Shown here piece by piece: positions 32,041 to 41,787 of a DNA stretch of 64,000 nt. The stretch's first letter is position 1, and each line of letters starts with the position of its first letter. Below the pieces are notes generated by a model, which saw nothing but the letters and a program-made list of their open reading frames with translations, searched no databases and was not told the DNA's origin. Made by a program: the position numbers and the translations under genes. Source of the DNA: Mesostigma viride (lineage: Eukaryota > Streptophyta > Mesostigmatophyceae > Mesostigmatales > Mesostigmataceae); the NCBI GenBank assembly GCA_009746045.1, contig RPFO01000240.1, positions 1,000,042-1,064,041 on the forward strand, in the 5' to 3' direction.

Positions 32041-32498
32041 AGTTAGATGAGATGCTTAGGCTGACACACGGATTTCCGGCCTGCGCGCCGCATATTGCCT
32101 ACCGCGGCTGAGCGGGACACCTCAGTACTGTACGGCAGGGCGTACGGTACTGAGGCGTCATGTGGACTGACGTGCAGTTAGTGCCAGACTGTTCCTAGGT
32201 GCTAGATCGACCCGCCAGGTCCGGTGTAGCCGGGCCTGACGGGCCGAGTCTTAGCTGGTTGCTAGTGACGTGGTCGCATGGCATTGCAGTGTCCAGTTGT
32301 CCACTGGCAGGTGCTGCAGTGAGCACCGCCATAGGCATATAGGTGTAGCACTGGGGAGTGCCGCAGCACCCGAGTTTGCCCAGACGTTCCATTCTGAGCC
32401 CTCAAGCTTACACTACTCTCATTGTTTTATTGCTAATACAACCATCCTTCCATTTCAGCTTTCGGCAGTTGTCCATCGTCGTGAGACTCGTTCCAACT
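32041..32498 (+). repeat. 5' LTR of C2
   Basis: It begins AGTTAGATGAGATGC and ends CTCGTTCCAACT. TGGACTGAAAAGC follows directly, beginning TGG as many primer-binding sites do. Contains CAGTACTGTACGG ... GTACGGTACTGAG, a short inverted repeat near 32130. Confidence 0.9.
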
Positions 32499-32539
32499 TG
32501 GACTGAAAAGCTTTTTTATTTTTTCCGAAAAACAAAAAT

Positions 32540-35235
32540 ATGGCTTCCAACAACGTCAAGGACAACAAGAAGGAGGGGAAGGCGCCTGCCAGGCGCACAT
32601 CCCCCCGACTCTCGCCGGAGGGCACGCCCTCCGCCAACGATGCAGCGAGGGTGACGCCTAGCGTCTCCTTCCGCACGGTGGTCGCCGACCACCCCAGGCG
32701 TCGGACCCCGCAGGTGGGGACCGGCGCCCGGGGGATGGCGAGCGGACGTCCGTTTGCCACTGGCGGCTCGTCCGCCATGGCACCCGGGGGGCAGGTCCCC
32801 CGGGCCGGCACGTAATTCCCCCATCGCAGGTGATGGGGGTCGTGAACGGAGTGACTCCTCGGAAGAGGACGGGGAGGTGCCGCCTGTGAGGCCACGGCCT
32901 TCGCTAGAGATTTCTTCCCAGACGCCAGCGACGTCTGGTAATCTTTCGGTGGGCCGACAGATGGCCATCATGGACATCGACCGGTATGGTGCGCATGTTC
33001 CGCCGCCTGTCGAGTTCGGGCGCTTACCGTATCTTCTCCCCATCGGGGAAGACGACATCCCAGCGTTCATCTCGGTGAACGGCTGGATCATTCGCCAGCG
33101 TTTTCAGTTGACCGCCGATGAGCCGACGCATGCGATAGATGTTCATCGGACGCACACGCTGCTCGAGCATCGTTTGAGGATGCAGTTCCACCTGATCCAG
33201 GTGGCAGTTTGGATGTGGTGTTTCGCCAATCGGCCGAGGCACAATCCAGGCACTGTGGATCAGTGGGCGTCCAGGCAGCGTCAGAGAGAGGCGCTGCGCG
33301 TGGTCGCCAAGCAGGAGATCACGCTGACTCCGTTGCCGCCGTGGCCCCAAGTCACGCCAGTTGGCTGGGGCCCGGAGAGGCGCGAGGCGGCTGCGATGCC
33401 GCCTGCGACGGAGCGCGGGGCGGCAGTCGCCCCTAGTACCACGCCCTTGGGTGGTGAAACCACCCAGGACCCTCTGGCAGGTCAGAGGGTCCAGCCTCAG
33501 CAGCGGGCTCCCCCGCCCAGTGTGGGGGGCCAGGTGGCTGAGGAGGCCACCGGGGTTGCAGGGACCCCGGCGGCGACGCCAGCTCCCGGGGTCGCAGGGA
33601 CCCCGGCAGCGACGCCGGCGCCTCCGGCGCTGGCGGGGGATGCAGCCCCCATGGAGGGTGTCACGGGCACCTCCAGCGGCTCTGGGGGGCAGGCCCCCTC
33701 CAACCGCACCAAGGACAAGGCACTGGCTGGGCCGGAGGGGCCTCAGGGTCCCACCTTGGCAGGGCAGCAGCCGGCACGGCTGGACGGCGATCTGGAAGGT
33801 CGGGACTTCATCACCCTGGGTGATGAGGCTGTGTGGCGGGCCATTCAGGCTGCCACAGCCTCCTTCCGTGGGCTGGCCGACAGGAGCCAGCAGATGCACG
33901 TCGCGGAGGCGGGCAGCCTGGTGTGTGCGATTATCACGCACATCCTGGGCTTACCCAACCTCCACGCGGACACACGCAGGGTGTGTGACGACTTGCTGCC
34001 TGCCCTGCAGGCCCTCCTCTCAGGAAGGAGGGTGCAGGGTAACAGGGTTCGCCTGGTGCGACTCCTGGAGCTCCTGCACAATGCCATCCTGAAAGGGGCG
34101 GGTAGGTGGTTGCCTACCTGGCTGCATCATGACTTTACTAACCCTACTGACGATGAAGTGTCTCTCTCTCCCACATTCCATGACTGGGAGGAGGCCCGCA
34201 GCAGGAGGCGGGAAGTCACACATACTCACACCCCCACACAGCCCACCCCTATGTTGCCTACCCATCCTACACAGCCCATGCTTGCCTCTCCTGCTCAGCT
34301 CACTCAGGTAGCACCTCCCTCTCAGCATGTCTCTCCTGTGAATGCTGCAGCAGCACCACCATCTTCTCCCTCACCCCCTGCATCCCCCTCCAGGTGGCCC
34401 ACATACAATGAAAACCGTCCTGTGGATAGGATCAATGTCAGGGGGCTGCCTGAGGGGCATACTAGGGAGCAGGGGAATCATGCACTTCTCTCTCTACAGC
34501 TGGCTAGGGAGGAACTGAATGTCAAGAATTGGTTTGGATCTCTCATGCAGGGGGATTTTTACCATCAGTCCTCCTCTCAGATTCAGAATCTCATCCTTGT
34601 CTTCCAGCGTAGGTATCCCAAGTGGCAGGACACGCAGGCTAGGGCAGTTTGGGAGGCTTCATGAAGGAGCTAACTGACCTCCTCTCCATCCCCTCATCTG
34701 TGGACATGTATGGGGCATTCAGGTGGGTAGAGGAATACAGGGTCACCTCCGTAGACTATGTGGCTGAGACCAAGAAATATGAGCTAGCCATCAAAGCCCG
34801 TCCTGATGTCCAGCAGCTAGATCACAAGTTCTTGCTGCATTCCTTCCTTGAGAAACTCAAACTTGACAAAAACACATACGCTATGCTTGCAACAGGAATG
34901 GCAAAGTACTGGGAGGACATGAAGGAGGCATTGGATTATATCAAGCTGGCCCTGGCCCCACTCAGCCAGGGGGCCATGGGCACCTCTGTAAAGAGGGTCA
35001 GGGGGGAGGATAGGGAGGACTGGAGGACAGGGAGAGGGAAGACAGGAGCAAGAGACCTGTAACCATGGCAGAGGTGAAGTCCCTGCTGGGACAGTTGTTT
35101 AAGGGCAAGGGCAAGGGCAAGGGCAAGGGCAAGGGCAAGGGCAGGGGCTGGGGCAAGGGCAAGGGTAAGGGGCAGTCTCCCTCCAAGGGGGGCAGCTCCA
35201 GCAACAACAACAGCAACAACAACAACAACAACAGC

Positions 35236-35318
<83 letters not shown>

Positions 35319-35820
35319 AACAACAACAACAAGAAGCAGGACAAGGAGGACAGGTCTTCTGAGCGGTGCACCCGCTGTGGCATGAGGTACCACCTGCGGC
35401 CTACCTGCCACAAGAACGAGGACGAGCTGGGGCATTTGGACGTCCTGTGCCACAAGTGCCACGGGCCGCCCCACGGTGACCCCAAGGACTGCAAGCGGCC
35501 TCCTTACGGCAAGAAGTGTGAGTCCTCATCTCATGCTGGCTTGAGTGTGCCTGCTTCACCTGTTTCTTCTGCATGCCCCACTGTCAGAGCAGTGAGCAGT
35601 TCTGGAAAGGTGCTACAGCTGGTTTCAGAAGATTATGTCTCTAAACCAACCTTCACATCTATGGTTCCCAAGGTGTGCAGAGTGTCCCCATCAGAGGATG
35701 CTCATATCAGTATTCAGGAGCTTGCTTTGCAGTTGCACTTCCTTTATGGGCATGAAGTGAGTGCAGAGGTGGTGGCAGCAGCAATAGGGGGGGCAGCTGC
35801 CACTCAGACGTGCATGCCAG
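32540..35820 (+). pseudogene. C2 gag, long and with several frame changes
   Basis: ATG at 32540 opens MASNNVKDNKKEGK. The plausible protein then moves to the frame of 32754-34664, to that of 34649-35062, and through 35065 to 35873, so at least three shifts are needed. The long middle part is Pro/Ala-rich, with a tandem duplication of GVAGTPAATPAP (about 33555-33640), and includes a helical region (VCAIITHILGLPNLH ... LVRLLELLHNAIL). The last part matches other family gags (FLEKLKLDKNTYAMLATGMA). A GKGKGKGK stretch and an (AAC)n tract precede two zinc knuckles, CTRCGMRYHLRPTC and CHKCHGPPHGDPKDC (about 35368-35490), matching C1. Gag is much longer than in C3 and C4. Confidence 0.7.
35208..35328 (+). 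repeat. (AAC)n microsatellite inside C2 gag
   Basis: About 40 near-perfect AAC units follow a (GGCAAG)n tract at 35103-35170. One frame gives poly-Asn; the frame leading to the zinc knuckles gives poly-Gln. Slippage here would change the gag frame. Confidence 0.9.
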
Positions 35821-38800
35821 GTGGTCAGATCCCACTGCCAGCATTGTCAGTTCAATGCACCCAAACCCCCTAAGTGGCATGTAGCTACCCCACCTACTAA
35901 GTGCAAGGGCAGGGTGGTAGGAGATGTCTTTCATATAAAAGGACAATCTTACTTGGCACTTAAAGATGCATGGTCACGGTATACAACCATTGAACCATTA
36001 CCTGGAATGGACAAGACACAGTTGCTCAGGGCTCTCTTGATTGCTCAGGCCAGGTGCTACCCTGTGGAGGCATTATTACTGGATCAACAGTTCACGTGTC
36101 TTGCCAATGAACCAGGGTGTGAGGCTATTGATCTGGCTGGGCTAGAAGATCATGAGAGGCAAGGCATTATTGAAAGGGCCATCAGGTCCATTAAAACCCT
36201 TGTAGCCAAGGAAGATGGTAATCTGCTGGCTGACAGTGGGTCATATGCTGACAGAGCTCTGTGGTCCACCAGGCTGTGCCAAGTCCTCAACAGGAGGCCA
36301 CTCATGAAAACCCCACAAGGGGTGATCATTACACCAGATGGATTGCATGCAGGCATTTATCCACCTGAGGTACTAGCCCTATACAATGCACAGCGAGCAC
36401 ACACAGCTAGCAGGTTAGCTGTCAAGGATGCAAAGCATCCACGTCCCACCTTCAGAGAAGGGGACCAGGTCCTATTCTACAAGGAGTCGGGACTAGGCAA
36501 GGTGGGTACCTGGCATGGGCCAGCCACCATCCTAAAGTTTAATACCACTGGCAGGACAGTGCTGGTTAAACACAATGACACGGGAAAGATTCACAGGTGT
36601 TCACCTCACAGGATGAAATTGTATTTTCCAACTGTGTCAGACGTGGCAGAGGAGGAAGAGCTGTTGGCCGACAGCCCTGTACAGTTGCCTGGCATCCCAG
36701 CGTTGCCCAGTGAGTGGTTGTTTGGAACACCCACTGGTGAGTGTGAGAGCCACACCCACTGTGACACCCAGGTCACCCTTGATGATTGTAGGCAGTCACT
36801 GCAGGCTTGGCCCCCTGCAGCAGAGGGTTACAATGGCAAAACAGGTGAGCAGCAACCTCTCACCTCTTCAATTGTGAACACAGCTCAGCCACTAGCTGCA
36901 TCTTCCAAACGCAGCCTAGCAGAAGCTGTTCGCATTTTACAATCAGCTCATAGAGCAAAGCTCAAACTGCTGCAGGATCAGCTAAGGTGGGGAAGGTTGG
37001 GCAGAATGACAATAGCCCATTTACGGTTGCAGTGGACACACAAGCCCAGGTCAGCATTATCAGTGCCCTGGCTGTGCCCCATATGCCTTTGGAACCTTCA
37101 CCCTGGCACCATGTGGCTGATTTCTCAGGGCAGTCATCCCTCAAGGTACAAGGTCAGGTCATGTTGACTATACTTGGTATCCCCACACCTTTTCAGGTAT
37201 TGGAAGGTTATAAGGGAATGCTTTGTTGGGGGATCCTTTTCTCTCTTACCTGGTGTCATTATTCCAGTGATAGACTATCCATCCAGGACCTGGGGGTGTT
37301 GATCTGAATCATTTCAAAATTTCCTTCAAAAACTTCTTAACACCAACATTGCTTCTGTAAAATTTGCTACCCCAAGTATGCCCCAGGGCAAGAACCTTGT
37401 GTGGCAGACTTGGTTCATAACCAAAAACTTCATCCCACCTCCTTTGGATTGGGCAAGCATGATGTGGCTAAAATGTCTCCTCTTTCTTATGAACAGATAG
37501 AGCAAGATTGTCGCACACACATAGGTTTCCTAAAATGGGTGGAGGCCTTTAACAAGGCCAGGGAAGAATGGGTAGTGCCAGATCCTCTTAGCCCTCTCAC
37601 ACTCCACCTGTCACACCTATTGACAAAAAGCCTGCAGGGTGCAAGCACTTGCGCCTGAAGTTTGTGTGTAAACATAAGCCAGCAGCAGATGGGTCAGTCA
37701 TTTTCCATGCTCGACCTTGTGTGACAGAGTTCAAGGGCACCACTGATCTGACAGAGGCAGAGTTGTACACACCAGGCATTCAGCAGACCTCTCTTAAAAT
37801 CTTGCTGTCTGTCTTTGTGGGTCATCTCAATGACGGGGATGACTATGTATGTAAGGCTACAGACATTAAAAGGGCCTTCCTGAAAGGCTCACCTGAGATA
37901 GCACAACAAGTGTGGCATGGTCAGGTGTATGTAGTCTCCACTCCCAGAGTTTGGGCAAAACACATCCCTCAGCAGTACCTGAAAGCTAACATAGGTGTTG
38001 AAGGGCTGCAATCAGCTCCTCGAATTTTCAGGATGTCCGCTCAGGCGGTGTTTGAAAAGCTAGGGGCTAGATATGATGACATAGACCCTTGCTTCTTTGT
38101 GGTCCCACACCCTCATGGCATACTCACCTTTGTGTGGCATGGGGATGATCAGCTGATTGCTGGGCCAAGGCGTGCTGTAGATGATTTTATACAACACGTG
38201 TCACAGCATTTTGAAATTGGCAAGCAAGTAGAGCTGGGCACCACTGCCATAAAATTTTGTGGCACAATGTTACAACTCCAGCAGCATCAAAACCAGTGGG
38301 TGTGTGCACTTTATTCTCCCAATGATTACATGCACAGTTGCTTGGAGGTTTTGCAAACCAAAATCAAACCTGGAGCCTGTCCCGCCATTAGAGGCAAGCT
38401 GGGGTGGTTGTGCTCAACGTGTGCACCTCACCTGGCTGTGGTTAGCAGAGTGGATGATGATGTCTTGATGCAAGTAGGTCACAAAGCCATCACCAAAACT
38501 CTCCAGGAAGGTCCTCCCCTTATCTTGCACTCCTTGGATCTCCATAAAACCATTCACATCCAAGCTATGATGGATAGTTCCATGGAGTCCAGGCAGATTA
38601 CCAAGTTGCAGGCAAGGGAGTCAGGCTTGTATTTTGTGCAGAATGATGATGCACCCTTGTCTCTCATTTCATGGTACAGCCGGTTGCATAGACGCAAGGC
38701 TGTCAGCAGCAATGCTGCTGAGTGCAGGGCAGTGGTGTCAGCAGTGCTTCATGCCAGGTACTTGAATCATGTGCTGGTTTGGTTGCAGATGCAGCAGGCA

Positions 38801-39075
38801 GCAATGCTGGGGTGGTGGCACACTTGCTCACTGACAGTCAGTCAGTCCTCAGTTTCCTTGCTAACCCCTATGCTGTGCACACTGATCTTGACTGGGTGGT
38901 CCTTAAACAGGAGTCCACCTACTGGGAGTCCACCCGTCACGTGGAGGACAAACACAACGCTGCTGATGCACTCACTAAAGTGCCTCAGCAGGCAGCTGAA
39001 CAATATCAGCTGTTGTACCACTTGATGAACCCGTATGGCAAGCAGGCAACCCTGCCCCATCGGGGGGACGCCTAG
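35821..39075 (+). pseudogene. C2 pol: integrase, protease-like domain, RT, RNase H (broken frames)
   Basis: Integrase follows the knuckles with VVGDVFHIKG, LLLDQQFTCL and GIIERAIRS supplying Asp, Asp, Glu; 29 residues lie between the last two. In another frame from 36987 comes the protease-like domain (VAVDTQAQVSII, DTQ at 37035-37043; TILGIPTPFQVLEG), here followed by a stop. RT resumes near 37401 and 37649 (ATDIKRAFLKG; FVWHGDDQLIAG, HGDD 38138-38149), and RNase H shows MDSSMESRQ, AAECRAV and LTDSQSVLSFL, with one more frame change near 38770. It ends NAADALTKVPQQ. At least four shifts separate the parts, which contrasts with nearly identical LTRs. Catalytic residues are otherwise retained. 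Confidence 0.82.
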
Positions 39076-39552
39076 CAGGGTCCTGTTCACCAGGGCCGCC
39101 TAGGTAACCCAGTACCCCTTGGGCAGGTCCAAGGGGTAGGTTGTGGCTTCCAGCAAGGGGGTTGGTTGGAGTCTGTTTTCATGCATCTGCGTGCCCTACG
39201 CCAATAAAATCTGTTTCGATTTTTTCAACACCATGGAATTTCGTTATGCCCACCTTCATAGGTGGGCAGGGGATGTCTCTCACATTTTTTTTTCTCCACT
39301 AGGGTTGTATGCCTTGGTGGATTGGCCTTGAGCTCAGTGGCTCAGGTGCCTCCCATTCAAGTGGAGGGTCAAAGCTCCCTTGACAGGTGGTTACCCAGGA
39401 CCCCAGTTCACTGTGGATCTCCTGGGCCATCTGGCCTCACTGTTCAGTGGCAGTAAAGGCATGGGTGCTGTCATGTTGTCTAGTACAACGTGCTCCGCCC
39501 AGGTGCAGGATGAACTATTCCTGTCACCTGTCACCAGGACTTCAGCCACCAC
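39076..39552 (+). other. C2 3' untranslated region with a possible tRNA-like segment
   Basis: No gene. TTGAGCTCAGTGGCTCAGG (about 39329) resembles a pol III A box, and GGAGGGTCAAAGCTCC (about 39362) is only loosely like a B box, so a tRNA-derived origin is uncertain. AATAAAATCTG at 39203 could be a polyadenylation signal. The end (CCTGTCACCTGTCACCAGG) is part of a tandem repeat resumed after PD. Confidence 0.4.
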
Positions 39553-40434
39553 AGTTACGTTAAATAGTGACGGAACCTTTTGCCGCCTGAGGCAAATCGG
39601 GCCGGAACACTATTTTGCCCGGAATAACCACTTCCGAGCACCCAAGTTAATTCGGCCGAATTAACTTGGGTGCTCGGAAGTGGTTATTCCGGGCAAAATA
39701 GTGTTCCGGCCCGATTTGCCTCAGGCGGCAAAAGGTTCCGTCACTATTTAACGTAACTAAAACCTGGCCTCGTGGAGGGGGGACGAAGAGCCCGAGACAT
39801 CCGCCTGGGCCGCTGAGCACGCACCACTAAATGCGCCGGAGCTGCCTCAGTGAGGATTCGAACCCCTGACCTCCAAGGTGCACAGGTTTTAGTTACGTTA
39901 AATAGTGACGGAACCTTTTGCCGCCTGAGGCAAATCGGGCCGGAACACTATTTTGCCCGGAATAACCACTTCCGAGCACCCAAGTTAATTCGGCCGAATT
40001 AACTTGGGTGCTCGGAAGTGGTTATTCCGGGCAAAATAGTGTTACGGACCGATTTGCCTCAGTGGGCAAAAGGTTCCGGCACTATTTAACGTAACTAAAA
40101 CCTGTGCACCTTGGAGGTCAGGGGTTCGAATCCTCACTGAGGCAGCTCCGGCGCATTTAGTGGTGCGTGCTCAGCGGCCCAGGCGGATGTCTCGGGCTCT
40201 TCGTCCCCCCTCCACGAGGCCAGGTTTTAGTTACGTTAAATAGTGACGGAACCTTTTGCCGCCTGAGGCAAATCGGGCCGGAACACTATTTTGCCCGGAA
40301 TAACCACTTCCGAGCACCCAAGTTAATTCGGCCGAATTAACTTGGGTGCTCGGAAGTGGTTATTCCGGGCAAAATAGTGTTCCGGCCCGATTTGCCTCAG
40401 GCGGCAAAAGGTTCCGTCACTATTTAACGTAACT
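39553..40434. mobile_element. Palindromic AGTT...AACT element PD (882 bp)
   Basis: ACCAC copies at 39548-39552 and 40435-40439 flank it. Three 206-bp palindromes (39553-39758, 39891-40096, 40229-40434) surround two 132-bp arms (39759-39890, 40097-40228) that are inverted copies. Palindromes 1 and 3 look perfect, centred on AATTCGGCCGAATT; palindrome 2 has arms of two slightly different types. The right arm reads AAAACCTGTGCACCTTGGAGG then TCAGGGGTTCGAATCCTCA, like the 3' half of a tRNA. It is closely related to PB. No coding capacity. Confidence 0.87.
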
Positions 40435-40439
40435 ACCAC

Positions 40440-41033
40440 TGTGCAGGGCAGGGGTGGCTGGTCCTCACACGTTGTGCAGGTGCAACGTGGACAGGTCCAG
40501 GATGTCATAGTCCTGTCACCTGTCACTAGGACTTCAGCCCCCTCTGTGCAGGGCAGGGGTGGCTGGTCCTCACATGTTGTGCAGGTGCAACATGGACAGT
40601 GCAGGGTGCAATAAACCTGTCTCCTGTCACTCCTCAGGTTGCAGGTAACCTGAGCTCAGTTGACCCGGCCTGGCTGGGTATTTTTTTCTCTGAGTGGGCG
40701 ATGATGATGGAACAACATGGAACCTCTTAAACGGTTACCTTGGCATTTTTGACAATGGCTCTCTTGGCTGGTGATGCACTCCCTGGATAGGCAGACAGGC
40801 ATAGCTATCTCCCTTGTGAGCTCGCGAGGAGGAGGAACTCCCCGGGCATGTTGAGCTAAACGTGATGCCATCACAAGTATTGCACGAGTTCTGGGGCCCA
40901 TCTTTTTCAGTCCAGATGTTGCAGTATGGGTGTCAGTTGCTCAGCACCTCAGTCAGCTTGGAGTCAGTCTCCTAGCTGGGCAGGATCAGGCTTGAAGTCG
41001 CTAGCCTTCAACCTGAAAGGAAAACATAATGGG
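40440..41033 (+). repeat. Tandem repeats and tail of the C2 3' region
   Basis: A unit of about 105 bp (TGTGCAGGGCAGGGGTGGC ... AGGACTTCAGCC) occurs at about 40439-40542 and again from 40543; a partial unit precedes PD at about 39500-39552. The rest shows no gene. CAATAAACCTG near 40610 could be a polyadenylation signal. Confidence 0.65.
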
Positions 41034-41491
41034 AGTTAGATGAGATGCTTAGGCTGACACACGGATTTCCGGCCTGCGCGCCGCATATTGCCTACCGCGG
41101 CTGAGCGGGACACCTCAGTACTGTACGGCAGGGCGTACGGTACTGAGGCGTCATGTGGACTGACGTGCAGTTAGTGCCAGACTGTTCCTAGGTGCTAGAT
41201 CGACCCGCCAGGTCCGGTGTAGCCGGGCCTGACGGGCCGAGTCTTAGCTGGTTGCTAGTGACGTGGTCGCATGGCATTGCAGTGTCCAGTTGTCCACTGG
41301 CAGGTGCTGCAGTGAGCACCGCCATAGGCATATAGGTGTAGCACTGGGGAGTGCCGCAGCACCCGAGTTTGCCCAGACGTTCCATTCTGAGCCCTCAAGC
41401 TTACACTACTCTCATTGTATTATTGCTAATACAACCATCCTTCCATTTCAGCTTTCGGCAGTTGTCCATCGTCGTGAGACTCGTTCCAACT
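41034..41491 (+). repeat. 3' LTR of C2
   Basis: This 458-bp partner of the 5' LTR has A for T near 41420 (TTGTATTATTG). A purine stretch (GAAAGGAAAACATAATGGG) lies directly upstream and could prime plus-strand synthesis. Confidence 0.9.
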
Positions 41492-41787
41492 CCAGGAGGG
41501 GGCGTGGCAGAATAGCTGGACGGGGGACACCTCCGAAGTCGGGGCATCCACAGTCCCAGTTTGACTTCAAGAGGGTGGGTGGTCCTCCCAAGGCTGGGCC
41601 CAGCAGTGGGACCTCACGGGACATCAGTCAGGTGGAATGTTATTTCTGCCAAGGGAAGGGTCACTTCAGGAATGAGTGTCCCTCGTACCTGAGGCAGGAA
41701 GGTCAGAGCAAGCCAGCTCAGGGTGGCAGCAAGGAGAAGGCTGGTCCATCCCAGGATAAGGGCAAGGGCAAGGCTGCTGATCATTGA

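Larger units (their letters stand above)
32041..41491 (+). mobile_element. Copia-like LTR retrotransposon C2 (AGTT family), inserted in C3 gag
   Basis: Two 458-bp LTRs (32041-32498, 41034-41491) are flanked by CCAGG at 32036-32040 and 41492-41496. By eye the LTRs differ at one position, so this is a very recent insertion, yet its gag and pol carry several frame changes. The 9.45 kb length includes a long N-terminal gag, an (AAC)n tract, the palindromic element PD and tandem repeats before the 3' LTR. It groups with C1: two zinc knuckles, DTQ, WHGDD. Confidence 0.9.
31153..41787 (+). pseudogene. C3 gag, split by the C2 insertion
   Basis: Exons 31153-32040 and 41497-41787 join in the same frame once C2 and one CCAGG are removed. 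The ATG at 31153 is clear. Near the N terminus four 9-base GATGGACGC units encode DGRDGRDGRDGR. The core (KIDNWQPRD-like segment, then LRVFLSDKRT ... MAKGFFVADRMAMGDFLKSLQL) matches the gag of C4 in arrangement. After the junction there is a basic Gly/Arg stretch and one zinc knuckle, CYFCQGKGHFRNEC (about 41638), for RNA binding. Translation meets UGA at 41785-41787; the next codons continue in frame into pol (UGA CUU). Gag is intact apart from C2. Confidence 0.82.

Noticed and set aside
35099-35494. Minus-strand frames rich in Leu or Cys opposite the (AAC)n tract
   Set aside because: They are shadows of the microsatellite on the other strand.
39840-40160. A complete tRNA gene at the GGTTCGAATCC motifs of PD
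   Set aside because: Only a T arm and part of a 3' half can be matched; no D arm, anticodon arm or acceptor pairing is evident on the 5' side, which is palindrome sequence.
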